64,000 bases of DNA from Linanthus parryae. Its lineage: Eukaryota > Streptophyta > Magnoliopsida > Ericales > Polemoniaceae. The notes under the pieces were generated by a model, which worked only from the letters and a program-made list of their open reading frames with translations, made no database searches and was not told where the DNA came from. Shown here in pieces: positions 11,522 to 22,013 of this stretch. The translations under genes were made by a program, and so were the position numbers. The number at the start of each line of letters is the position of its first letter. The first letter of the stretch is position 1. The DNA lies in assembly GCA_023055425.1 (NCBI GenBank), contig JALGPY010000015.1:806001-870000 (forward strand), written 5' to 3'.

Positions 11522-11541
11522 GTTTCACGTCGGTTTCACCA
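11522..11541 (-). promoter_or_regulatory. Probable primer-binding site of the Tat element
   Basis: On the minus strand the sequence TGGTGAAACCGACGTGAAAC starts two bases after an LTR-type CA end (11,545-11,544). Its position between LTR and gag and its TGG start fit a tRNA primer-binding site. I could not assign the tRNA. Confidence 0.5.
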
Positions 11542-11729
11542 AATGTGTACGAGAGAATCCTTTAGAGAGGACTCAATATACACCAAGAGCAGAGGATAAG
11601 AACACAGAAAGAGTAGGGTTGTGTGTAGGGAGAGAGTAAGGCAATAGTACTGTATGAGAGAGAGAGAATTTTGGCAGAGCTTCCGCGTATCTCAGGTGAT
11701 TCGCCCTTGTATGGAAGGGTTAACGATCC

Positions 11730-11737
11730 TATATATA
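11730..11737 (-). promoter_or_regulatory. TATA box of the Tat LTR
   Basis: TATATATA lies on the minus strand about 190 bases before the LTR inner edge. The transcription start would be expected near 11,700, which leaves an R-U5 part of about 155 bases. Confidence 0.55.
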
Positions 11738-11817
11738 ACTGAGAATGTGACCGTTGAAGTGGGTTAATGCGCCCATTAATGGCAGCTTAATTAGCTTAAC
11801 CACAACGGCACGTTCGT

Positions 11818-11879
11818 CCGCGTATATAGGGACCGTTACGCACGTTAACCGCGTATATCGCAACCGTTATGAGGTTGAC
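11818..11879 (-). repeat. 31-bp tandem duplication with AACGG motifs
   Basis: Two units (11,818-11,848 and 11,849-11,879) share ccgcgtatat and an accgtta word. On the minus strand, the LTR sense strand, these read TAACGGT. A third copy (CAACGGTC) is at 11,756-11,749, close to the TATA box. AACGG is the core of plant MYB3R (M-phase) sites, so an enhancer role is possible but inferred. Confidence 0.55.
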
Positions 11880-12116
11880 CGGGTTTATGGAGCTCGTGCC
11901 ATAAATCTATCAAAGCAGTTACTAGGGGTCGCGCGCGGGCTTGGTTGTCGCTCGCGCGCGACAGGACTTACTCTAGCCTCCAAACCACTAAGTCCCTACA
12001 AGTCCCGTGTTGGTACGCGAGGGCCCTGTCTCGCAGCCCCCACATGGATCAGCGCAGGTGGTGATCCAGTGTGTGTGGAGCACAACTAGGTGTGCTGGAT
12101 GATCGCCACGTGGCTA

Positions 12117-13279
12117 AGATCCACCTGTCTAGAAAGCACTATCTACATTGGGTTAAAGCAAGCTTCTGGGAGTTGGAACCGACGTTTTGATGAAGTAGTC
12201 AAAGAGTTTGGATTCATCAGAAACGAAGATGAGTCTTGTGTCTACAAGAAGGTTAGTCGGAGCTCTGTTGCTTTTCAGGTCTTGTATGTGGATGACATAC
12301 CACTCATTGGAAACAACATTCCCATGCTGCAATCTGTTAAAGATTGGCTAGGAAAGTCTTTCTCAATGAAAGACTTAGGAGAAGCAGCCTATATACTCGG
12401 TATAAAGATCTATAGAGATAGATTAAGAGGCTGCTTGGCCTGAGTTAAAGTACATATATAGACAAGGTGCTGAAACGGTTCAGCATGCAAGATTCCAAGA
12501 AGGGATTCTTTCCCATTTCGCATGGAATCACTCTTTCGAAGAGCGGTTGTCCTTCCAATGAGATTTAGAAGGAACGCATGAGTAGGGTTCTCTATGCCTC
12601 GTCCATAGGAACCATCATGTACGCCATGATATGTAATAGACCAGATGTGTCGTATGCATTGAGTATGACAAGCAGATATTAGTCCAATCCAGGTGAGAGT
12701 CACTAGATTGCGGTCAAGAACATCCTAAAGTACTTGAGAAGAACTAAGGATGCGTTCTTGATATTTGGAGGTGAAGAAGATTTGCGTGTAAGAGGTTACA
12801 CGGATGCAAGCTTCCAGACCGACAGAGATGATTTCAGATCACAATCGGGGTTTGTATTTTGCCTGAATGGAGCAGCGGTGAGCTGGAAGAGTTCCAAGAA
12901 AGAGACGGTGGTTGATTCTAAAATAGAGGCTGAGTACATTGCTGCGAATGGCGCAAAAAAAGAAGTTGTTTGGATTAGGAAGTTCGTTATCGAGCTTGGT
13001 GTGGTTTCTAGCATTGCGGATCCGATAGAGTTGTATTGTGACAACACTGGGGCGATCGTGCAATCAAAGGAACCCAGTTCGCACCAGAAATCCAAGAACA
13101 TACTCAGGAAGTTTCATCTTATTCGAGATATTATCGAAACATCTGGATATGAAAGATTCCTACATATGAGAATCTGTCAGATCCACTTACAAAGCCGTTT
13201 GTTAAGCGTAATCATGAAGGGCACACTAGGAGCATTGGCATACGAGATGAACCGGATTGGCTCTAGTGCAAGTGGGAAA
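12117..13279 (+). pseudogene. pol: Ty1/copia pol 3' end (RT C-terminus, RNase H)
   Basis: Seen: GLKQASGSWN, the catalytic YVDD (about 12,288-12,299), SMKDLGEAAYILGI, then RNase H with YTDASFQ, DSKIEAEYIAA and YCDNTGAI, and the closing KSKNILRKFHLIRDI. The order RT then RNase H with these motifs is copia. The 5' part (gag, protease, integrase, N-terminal RT) is missing at the Tat junction. Stops and frameshifts fill 12,444-12,730, and another frame change occurs near 13,160. A purine-rich tract, agtgcaagtgggaaac, ends at 13,280, directly before the LTR. Confidence 0.9.
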
Positions 13280-13280
13280 C

Positions 13281-14699
13281 TGTTGGAATAGGTGCTCTAG
13301 TGACAATCTTATTTAGTATGAACAATAAATTGGCCGAAACATTCATATTTTTATTTATTGGATATTTAATATAATGAAGTTCTTAGATTTACAATGTTGA
13401 TGTTTATCTTAAATATCCCTAGTCCATTATGATGACTAATAGGACAATCCTCTATAGACTAGTATGGGGTTGGATTGATATGGAGATATCATGATCCAAC
13501 ACATGGGTATGCATTAGGAGTAATAGCATATTGGATTGACCCATCTCCGAGAAGGCTACATACAAATTATGTAAAGTCACAAGTGCTTATCGCGGTGACA
13601 ACGGTATTGTCATCCTTAGGCTTGAAGTCACTAGATCTTCTAGTTGTGGAATATTATGTTTTGGTAGCGTTAAACGCTACACCGTGACTGGGTAGTCATA
13701 AAGGCGCGTATTGGATGCAATAGAAAGCAAGATTAGATATCTTAGTGATGTAGATAGAATTTGTCCCTCCCACATAACAGTAGCAAATATCCTAGGCCAC
13801 TCCAGGGTTAGTGCTTATAAAATGTCTGGCCTGACTCAAATAAATCAATATGGGATATTGATGTTATTTGCACGAATAAGGCTATTCCTAGGATCGAGGA
13901 ACTATGGATTGGATATACGAGTGTGACTTGTATGTCTCGTGTCCAATCCGGATAATGAGACAAAGGGATGAGACAATACGTGCACAAGGTTTGCCATGAT
14001 GACTATTTCTATTTGTTGGCTGGAATGGATGTCTTGCTAGAGGCTGCTCCATATTAGTAAATAGTTACTATCAAGTAAATAGAACCTATGGGGTCACACA
14101 CCATATAGGGGTGAACTAGAATTGAGAATTAATTAATTAATTAATATGATTAATTAATAGAAGGATAAAATCGCAACAACTAGCTAACCTAGTAGGACTA
14201 ATATGCAAGTTGGACTAATCCATACTTGAGTAGGATTAGGAGAGGGCTTTATGTAGTAACAAGGAGTTGTTGGACTATATAAAGGATGATCCTAGCTTCC
14301 TTCCCTACACCTTATGCTCATAACATATATTGCGTAGGGGAGAAGGAAGGAGAGAGCAAGACAACAAGGAAGGCCGAAGCCCCCCTTGCGTCCGCCCTAC
14401 CCGTCGGCCACAAAGAGAAGGACGCCCCTCTCTCTTGGTGCTCCGTTGCGTTATTTCTTCATCCTCTTTCATCCTCCTAGCTAGCACAAGGAGTTTGGAA
14501 GATCTATATCTCACATCTAGGCATGGATCAACCGTAGAGACGTGATAATTTTCGCGTTAGAAGTCATCAAGGAGACCTCTTAGGTACATAACACGAATCC
14601 CTTACCATCGTTATGAGTTCTCTTCCTGTGATCCTTGGAGGGTCTTGATCGGATAATTTTTGTTGTTTTCCACTGCGTATCCATGATCAAAACCCTACA
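13281..14699 (+). repeat. Copia 3' LTR, 1.42 kb
   Basis: It starts TGTTGGAATAG right after the purine tract and ends AACCCTACA. Its boundaries are confirmed by the related solo LTR at 42,846-44,281, which has the same ends and target duplications. It contains an ATTA-rich stretch near 14,127-14,160 and a TATA box. The small ORFs inside are not convincing genes. Confidence 0.85.
14276..14283 (+). promoter_or_regulatory. TATA box of the copia LTR
   Basis: The sequence tggactatataaagga is conserved at the matching place of the solo LTR (43,839-43,846). It is the probable start of U3-driven transcription, about 420 bases before the LTR end. Confidence 0.65.
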
Positions 14700-16282
14700 A
14701 TTATACGATATTCAAATCCATGAAAAGAGCCTATTATGTATGGTTGTATGTGATGCTAAAACTTGAGGCAAATTTGCTGCAGAACGATTTATAATATGTC
14801 AAACGTGGAATTTGACTAAGCATGGAATCTTGCTTGTTTTTGCTCAATTTTAATCTGCAATATTTCTTTGATCACTTAGAATATTCTAGCACTTGAATAT
14901 GTTCTGGACTTTTTTATGAGTATCTTTAAAACCCAATTCCCTGTTTGTTTAAATTCTTTTTTCAATTGATCACAAATCAGTCTTGGGAGTGACTCTTATG
15001 TAATCTAGACTTCGGCTCTGAGTTGCATTTTATCAATAAAAATAACCTTTATAGCATCCATGTCTTTAAGAAAATTTGTTTTCAATATCACTTTGAGCTT
15101 CCCGTCAACTTTGATCGAGTTGACCTTTTTTTAAACTCTATTTTAACTAAATCTGTAAGGGAGGGTCAAAATAGTTATTTCGCATAAAGTTTTTGTGAGA
15201 TCAAATTGATGTCTTGGGGTTATCTGCATGAGTTACATAGATAATGAAATCACAGTAAGTTATCTTAGGATAATGTTGGCCAAGTCAACTGTTAGGAGGT
15301 CATTCTGTAATTTTAGCAAACTTCAGGGCTTATTTGAAAATAACCAAAACTTGGGAAATCTATTCTCTTGAACTAACCAGATACTCTGATTTACTTGAGA
15401 CCCATATATTAAGTATCTAAGTAAGTCTACAGCCCGGTCTAAGCTCCTCAAACTATCAAGTTGGAATGACCAACTCAATCAAAATCCTAGTATTATGAGT
15501 AAGGGCATAACAGTAATTAAGTAACTTGAGAGTTCTTTAAATAATATTCTCATAGAAGCTAAGGGTAAAGTTTGACCAAGTTTGACTCTCTGAAAATCCT
15601 AGTTTGATTGAGCTGCCTAGGCGGGGTAACAAAATAATTTTTACAATTTCTTCAGTCAAACACTCAAATCTTGATTCAGGACATGACCTCGTGTCTCTGT
15701 CATAGTTCTATGGCATCTGGAATTCAGTTGATTCCATCTGAGCTTGAATCTGACTAATCAGGCTTGATTAAGGACTAAATTGTAAGGTAATTAAACTGGA
15801 GGACTGGAGTGTAAATAAAAAACTTTAGATTCAGTCTTATGTAGAGAGCTCTGTGACTCAGGAGACTTATGAGATTGGCCAACTAGACATAAATGAGGGA
15901 TTCAAGAATAGTCAGGTATTGCACTGATAAGTCTGGGACTTCCTGGGAAAAATAGTCAGTTTACGGTTAGACATCTGGCATGATACCTACATATGAATTG
16001 TACATTACTAATGAGGACATGTACTAATTAGTAAGTGTACATTTGTATGTGTAGCGGCTGCCGGAAAAGAGAATCAAAAACTCTAATCAGGAGTGGTCGG
16101 CGGGATACCATGTAAGCATATAAATTCTTATTTTATATTGAAGAGTATTGGATTAGACATGTCTATGTGTCTATGAGTAGGAGTTACATAAATGACATGT
16201 ACTAATCATTAATTGTACATCAAAAACTTAGCCAAGTTCGCAATAAAGGGGAAAGGAAGATAATGCTTAATTAACCCCTGTA
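14700..16282. other. AT-rich DNA, nothing recognised
   Basis: No open frame of useful length and no terminal repeats are visible. It may be old decayed retrotransposon sequence, since a copia relic follows directly. Confidence 0.4.
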
Positions 16283-16381
16283 AAAACTTTTTTCATCAAC
16301 GATGTTCTCCATGCACCTGATATTAAGAATAATCTAGTACTAGGCTCGGTGCTAAGCAAGAAAGGATTTAAATTTGTAAAT
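16283..16381 (+). pseudogene. Relic of copia pol (pre-integrase region)
   Basis: A 33-codon open stretch reads KTFFINDVLHAPDIKNNLVL and onward through GSVLSKKGFKF. This is the conserved block before the copia integrase zinc finger (VLHVPDI..NL.S...L in relatives). It stops at 16,382-16,384. Flanking DNA has no clear continuation, so this is a heavily decayed older insertion unrelated in state to its neighbours. Confidence 0.65.
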
Positions 16382-17501
16382 TGATATTGAGTTAGTTAAG
16401 TTTGAGTGTGACAAAAGAATCTATATACTTAAGTGAGTGTGACAAAAACGCTTTTTGTAACGAGCATAAAAACTAATGTCTAATCACTAAGGTAGCTCCT
16501 CCATCTCTGCTACTATAAGAAGGTGAAGAATAACACTTTGATGTGTTTTGTCCGTTTCCTACAATTTTTGTTTTGCCAAAAGTGGAAAAGTCCTAAGGTG
16601 AAACCGCAACCGCCATTTGTATTTAAACAATCCTTATAAAAACGACAAATATAATCCTACATGTATTTTCTCCAAAAACAACCAATGGTAAATTGACAAT
16701 ATTCATCCATTGCGTTGTCATTATAATTTTAATCGCCCTCTATACTTGTAACTCATAAAAATAATTGTTCACCTCAATGTAATAATGACACTCTTTATGA
16801 TGTCATTTTAGTACTAAGATCATATATTTGAATGTATGAAAGTTACAAAAACATTGTTGTGAATCATGTATTATAGTATCAAAATATGATAACACCGAGT
16901 TTTAGATGTATTGTTCTTTATCCCTGAAAATAGTGAATATTCTAATTAATTTTCTTTTGATAAATATTTTTCTAATGCAATTACTAATAGAGATATATTT
17001 TACACTAATAGTCCACACTAATTTTCTCACGATTTGAATTGTTACATTGTTCAAAAAAATTATTTTTCTTTTATGATGCACAATTTTTCTTAACTTATGT
17101 ACGGATGCAAACAATCAACAACAAATTTGACAATATGTCACCTGTCATGAGTCACGACTTTCAAAGTAATGCTCTTGCACGCTCATTTTTTAATGATGTT
17201 TTACTCTTATGATTGCAAAAAAATGTGTATTTATTCCCATATCTATATTATTTAATCATTAAAATTTAAATTTAAGTAATAAAGAAATGATGTAAACTAC
17301 ACATTGCGATATGTTTTCTTCCACATCATTTTTTATTGTTATTAGAAAGCTAATTAAATACACTGACGTGAAATTTTAATCCACGAAAAATGTTGTTTGT
17401 TACTCTAGGTGTTACACCGCGCGTACGCGCGGATTAAAGAGTGTCTGACATATTTTTTTGTAAGACTTGAATTATACCCGAGGAATGTTTGGGAAAATTA
17501 C
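16382..17501. other. AT-rich DNA without genes
   Basis: No coding region is recognised. It contains long A/T-rich runs and a perfect 16-bp GC palindrome at 17,417-17,432. Confidence 0.45.
17417..17432. repeat. Perfect GC palindrome
   Basis: CCGCGCGTACGCGCGG reads the same on both strands and stands out in AT-rich surroundings. Helitron 3' ends have GC hairpins of this kind, but the expected CTRR end is not seen shortly after it. Confidence 0.6.
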
Positions 17502-18019
17502 CGAAAGTTTGTAATGCAGGTGTAAAACATAATCTAATACTCTAGAAGGGGGGGGGGGTTGAATGGAGTATGGAAACTTTTGCTAAGAACTTAGCCTTTT
17601 GAAACTTTAAGCCAATGTAGAAAAGAAATCTCAAAGATTTCGAATTGGTTTGTAAAGCTTGAGATAAAACTGTGACTGTCAGAAGCTTCAAAGCATTGAG
17701 ATAGGAGATTCTCCAAAGCTTTGGAGCTTATTGCTTTGAACTGCTTTGCAACAGAAATAAATAGCAATAAGTAAAGCTAAAGAAAAAATATATTTTTACA
17801 GAGTTCAGTCACAATTGGACCTAGTCGCTTCCTGAGGGATCTGATCCCTCTAGGATTTCCACACACTTCTTATTAATCACTCAGATTTAGCCCTAGATCT
17901 CAAGCCTAAGGGAGCTACTTTACACTTAAACCACTTGTGGTTCCCAACATATACAGTAACAACTACAACCTGTTGAAACAATAAGAAACTCTTGTTGTTC
18001 ACTTGAACAACTAAATCTG
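17502..18019 (-). repeat. Sirevirus-like copia LTR fragment
   Basis: On the minus strand it ends with CATTCAACCCCCCCCCCC, TTCTAGAGTAT and ACACCTGCA. The same order is seen at 51,774-51,833, where a primer-binding site and copia gag follow. A C-tract of this kind near the LTR end is typical of Sirevirus LTRs. Its right part joins Athila sequence at about 18,020. Outer limits are approximate. Confidence 0.5.
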
Positions 18020-20379
18020 AGTGGAGTTGGCCCTCGTGCTAAGAAGAAGAGGATGAGACAGAAAATGAGGAGGAAGAAGAGGAAGACGAGTAGTGGAGTT
18101 GGCCCTCGTGCTAGGATTGTTGAGTCCCCGTGTGATCGTTGAGGAAAACGATGCATCCTAGTGTGGGGGTGGTTGATACCTTTTTACTAGTCAGTCTTGA
18201 GTCGTTGCATCGCCCGTGTCAGCATGTAGTTAGAGATTTTTAGTTATGTCCTTATTTTTCTTTTTATTATTCATATTTTTGCGTGCACGTTTTGGTATTA
18301 TTGAGTCATCCCACCACTATCGAGTCATTAGTCGAGTTGGCCGTGCATGTAGTATGGGTATATATATATATAAAAAAAAACTAAAAAGAGAAAAAACCAA
18401 AAAAAATTAAAAATTTGAGAAAGGGCAATCGAAAGAAGCTGAAAATTCGGTAAAATCGAGAAGTGTGAGACTTTTAGGCATAGGGCGTGAATTGCGATCG
18501 AGAGTGAAAATGTGAGTTTCCCTTAGTAAGTATAGAGAAACTTTCTTTACGGGAATGCATGCCTATTTTACACACGGACTTAATTTTTCAAATCTAAAGT
18601 GTGTGCCTAGGTTTCTTACAAGAGTTGAGCTAGGTGTGAGCTAAACAAGCCGAACGTTCTTGTGTACGTCTTAGGTAGTCTCCAACCCGCCTCGTAGTGG
18701 CACACAGAACAGCTGTGCGAGGTGTGTATTAGAGCACTCACTGCTTATAGAACTTACCTTGTAGGACAACTAGTAACCCTGTTTTGAACCTTGGATTCTT
18801 TGATAACCTGTGGACTTAGGGTGACGATTCTTGGCCTTCATCATTGATTGGTTAGAATCACCGCTTTAGTGCGTCACGAGGGTGTTGTAGTTGAGGGGGT
18901 TCGATGAGGGAGTACTTCATGCTATTCTTGTGTGAGTCTTACATATCGCATGCACTTCATTTGCGATCTTCGAGGGGAATGCGAGGGTGAGTGAGAGTAG
19001 GATTGCGCACTTCGGTGTGGCGGTGTTCCATGACATTACAACATGGGCACGAGTGAGGAGAGCCGTGAGTGTGTACCATCTAATACACACAAAACTTGGG
19101 TTGGGGGAATTTAATAGGTGGATCGTGCTAGGTACCGGATCTTACTCATCATGGTGTAGGAGGTTTGGTTGGATTAGGCACGAGACATATATTCGATTGG
19201 CTACTTGAGAGGGGACAGGATTACATTCGAGTGTGGGGGTGTCGACTTTTGACTTCGGACATCGAGATTGAGCTTGCGACGACTCCATCCCCACACATGC
19301 TTTATTGTGATAGCGGCTTCGTTGGTTACACCGAGGATTTCATCGAGTTAGGGGGAGAGACATTTACTTGCGATTCATATGTGTTTATTTGGCTATTTAT
19401 CTCCCCCTATTATCATTTTTAGCTTGACACTTGGAAGACCACTCGAGACGTATATTGAGGAAATTGTGCAGGAATTTGAGAGATTCAAAAAAAAAATAAA
19501 AAAAAAAAATAATAAAGAGAGAAAAAAAGGAGAGTTGAATAAAGGAAGAATGAGAAGCTTTGTGGAAGAACGAGTGGAGAAGCGACTAGTTCACGAACGG
19601 GAGTTTTAACTTATACATCATTCATGACAATAGCCGCGGAGATCGTAATTGTACCGGGGTGTGAGGGGATCGAGGGCCGGAGATGGTGAGTTTCGGGCTT
19701 GGTTTCTATCATTGTTGTGAGGGTGTGTGAGATATGGTAATTGTGAGAATGTGACGCCTTAGGACTCGAGTTTGATTATTATCCTATTTGTCCCTAAAGC
19801 CTCATCATTCTAAACCCGTTAGCGGATTAGGAGCTCGGACCTTGAACGTGACTTAGCCTAGCGTAGCCTCTTATTTTTTGGCACACATGAAAAGGTATTG
19901 CGTTCTTGTACTTAGTAAAGCTAGGTTCTCTATACTAGCTAGGGGGGATTCGTGTTTTCAAATTTGATTTCAACTCATTCCTTGTGTCTAGATTTCTCAT
20001 CGCTTCGTGTGAATCGGTTTAAGCTAATGGAGATTGCTCAATCTCGCAAAATAAAAGAAAAAAAATTGTTAGTTCAACACTTGCATTGTTAATATTGCAT
20101 TTGCATATAGGTGCATTGTGTATAATCGAGTCGTGTCGACTAGTAAAGAGGATGGTTTGTGAATTGTTCTACTCGGACTAGTATGCAAGTGGTAATGGTT
20201 TTGTATGCAATGTGAGGTGAAAGTATGCAATTGGCGTAGGGAAGTTATGCAATGAGTAATGTGGTTGGTATGCAAAGTTCGATGGATTGCGGGAAAGCGA
20301 GAGAAGTGTTTACTTGAGAGAATATGGAATTGACTGGGGAGATTTGCTCGGGATGAGCAAAAGGTAGTGTGGGGGTAGT
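18020..20379 (+). mobile_element. Athila copy X, 3' end only
   Basis: This matches copy A from the end of ORF3 through the 3' untranslated region to the polypurine tract (compare 30,480-32,500 and 48,677-48,986). It starts in the acidic tail of ORF3 (ends near 18,093). The word gtggagttggccctcgtgct occurs at 18,020 and again about 73 bases on, a small duplication at the junction. LTR1 follows directly, so X and A share that LTR. An A-rich tract is at 19,486-19,520. Confidence 0.85.
20366..20379 (+). promoter_or_regulatory. Polypurine tract of Athila copy X
   Basis: agtgtgggggtagt lies immediately before the LTR start TGATAACTCC. It would be the plus-strand primer for reverse transcription. 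The same motif stands before LTR2, and a variant before the copy B LTR. Confidence 0.8.
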
Positions 20380-20381
20380 TG

Positions 20382-20403
20382 ATAACTCCGTTTTCGGAGT
20401 TAT
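20382..20403 (+). other. LTR-terminal hairpin
   Basis: The stem ATAACTCCG / CGGAGTTAT (9 bp) with loop TTTT begins two bases into the LTR. The copy B LTRs have ATAACTCCA / TGGAGTTAT, so the last pair changed on both sides. Confidence 0.75.
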
Positions 20404-20734
20404 TTTATGCCTTTTATTTCTACGTTTTGCGTGCTCAACATGGAGAATTCGTCGTCTTTTGAGTAAATTGAGCTTAAATGTGATAATGTGAGTTCATATG
20501 CTTTACTTGTTAAATCCGGGCGTTTCTTTAGTTATTTGAGCTTTTATTGTGATATGATCGCGGGTTGTGTTTTCGTGTTGTGATTCGTAGGAAAACAGGG
20601 CTTGGAGGATCATGCGGGAGATGGAAACGAACTTCGGAAGCAAGGAACTCAAAGGAAAGTCAAAGGAAGAAGGAAGAAAGGAGAAAGTCAAAGGAAGGAA
20701 AGAAAAGTCAAAGAAAAGAAAGCTGGAAAAGAGG

Positions 20735-20914
20735 GTCTTCGTACGAAGACATTTGTCTTCGTACGAAGACAATGTACTTAGCCAAAATTTGGAGTCTGCA
20801 GAATGTCTTCCTAAACAAGCTCTCAGGTATCTACATAAGAAGACCTTCGTACGAAGACAATTTGTCTTCGTACGAAGACTCTTCGTGCGAAGACAAATGT
20901 CTTCGTACGAAGAC
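20735..20914 (+). repeat. Palindrome array, A type, in LTR1
   Basis: The perfect 16-bp palindrome GTCTTCGTACGAAGAC occurs at 20,735-20,750, 20,755-20,770, 20,864-20,879 and 20,899-20,914. Slightly changed copies lie at 20,844-20,858 and 20,880-20,894 (the latter GTGC in the centre). The array lies upstream of the TATA-like site, where enhancers are expected. Its protein partner is unknown. Confidence 0.9.
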
Positions 20915-21882
20915 TTCGCTGAATTTCAGAATTTTTGCCGGGGCTTTTTCGTAGTTTATCCAAACTTTGTAATAGGATTATGGAAACGTATTTAAGCATT
21001 CTAGGTCGACTTTTTCAGTAGTTTTGGACGTTAGGAACATCTTTTGGAGATCAAGAAGCTATTGGGAGAGCTTAGGAGCTTTGGATCATCCGTTTGGATT
21101 CTCAACTCTTTTCTTTTCTTGATTTTTATGTTTAAACTCATGAGACTTGTCGTTTTGAGTTATTTGCTGGGAATTCTCGTTTGGTGTAGCTAGGGTTTGA
21201 TCTAAATATCATGTTTTGATGATTGTGATTCATGTTTTAGCTTAATCTCACGTGTTTCTTCATTATTATGGATTACTTACGTTGGTAATCATACTATCTT
21301 TCCGAGTAGCTAACGTAGAGATAAACTTAATTAGTTTTCACGCGGTAACTCCGTGAGAATTAGTCGGTAAATTAAATAATTCACCTAGTCGAATCAATGT
21401 TTGGTAACTCGACATCGTTAACTAGGATCGTTAAAGTAGAATTTTGGTTTTAATGCATGCTTTAAGCTAGAATAGACTTGGTAACTCGGTTTGTTTTGGT
21501 TTAAAGTATAGTAAACTTACTTGGTAACTCGTTAAGTTTAATATCGCTTGATTGATAGTGAAAGATACGTGGTTGTTTTACAAGTCAAAACATAAGTTTA
21601 GATCAACCTAGTGAACCTAGAGAATTCCCGGTATTTTTCCCTTATATTACAAAAACCCTAAAATTCATTCTTTATTAATCGTGAATTATTTCACTTGGTT
21701 AATTGAGAATATTGCACTTTTACTTTCATAGAATTAGATCAAAACACAACTTGCGACGTACCCACATAAGGTTTAGAATAATAATTAATTTAAACAAAGT
21801 CCCTTGGGTTCGACAACCCGGATTTCCGGTTTATTACTACACACGACAGCTGTACACTTGCAGTTGGAACGTGTCAAGTTTT

Positions 21883-21900
21883 TGGCGCCGTTGCCGGGGA
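21883..21900 (+). promoter_or_regulatory. Athila primer-binding site, copy A
   Basis: TGGCGCCGTTGCCGGGGA is the classic Athila primer-binding sequence, usually assigned to tRNA-Asp. It lies six bases after LTR1. Confidence 0.9.
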
Positions 21901-22013
21901 CTTCGGCTAAATTAGTTATAATTCCTAGCCTTAGGGATTTTAATTTATTGTTCTTATCCGTTACTCACCTACGTTTTGCGTGGTTTGTGATTTCAGGTTG
22001 ATTTCCACGGTGC

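Larger units (their letters stand above)
1..12085 (-). mobile_element. Tat-lineage Ty3/gypsy retrotransposon, partial
   Basis: Seen: on the minus strand, reading right to left, an LTR with a TATA box, a primer-binding-like site, gag, protease, RT, a degenerate RNase H, a second RNase H and integrase. These are followed by a repeat-rich 3' region and a gene in the opposite orientation. Known: a second RNase H between the native one and integrase, extra ORFs between pol and the 3' LTR, and a repeat-rich 3' region are hallmarks of the plant Tat lineage (Ogre, Grande, Retand). The 3' LTR is not in the window. The right edge is uncertain between about 12,060 and 12,117, where copia RT sequence starts. 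Seven in-frame stops and one frameshift make it non-autonomous. Confidence 0.85.
11544..12085 (-). repeat. Tat 5' LTR (inner edge clear, outer edge not)
   Basis: The inner end is CA at 11,545-11,544, next to the primer-binding-like site. The outer end lies somewhere between about 12,060 and 12,117, before copia pol begins, giving an LTR of about 0.55 kb. It contains a TATA box and short enhancer-like repeats. The partner LTR is outside the window, so neither the outer boundary nor a target duplication can be confirmed. Confidence 0.6.
20380..21876 (+). repeat. Athila LTR1, 1.50 kb
   Basis: It starts TGATAACTCC after the polypurine tract and ends GAACGTGTCA, six bases before the primer-binding site. 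A perfect hairpin lies at its 5' end (20,382-20,403), a six-palindrome array at 20,735-20,914, and a weak TATA-like gtatttaag near 20,989. It serves as 3' LTR for X and 5' LTR for A. Confidence 0.9.

Noticed and set aside
12060..12116. Exact right end of the Tat LTR
   Set aside because: Several TG/CA choices exist and the partner LTR is outside the window, so no boundary can be defended.
13475..14545. Small frames in the copia LTR
   Set aside because: They are not kept in the related solo LTR in a consistent way and lie in LTR control sequence.
18987..19422. Two small overlapping frames, also at 31,415-31,850
   Set aside because: They are conserved only because X and A are near-identical copies. 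The same part of copy B shows no matching protein, and they overlap a polypurine-like motif.
20735..20914. Regular palindromes as a CRISPR-like array
   Set aside because: Spacers are too short and repeated, there are no cas genes, and the setting is a plant LTR.
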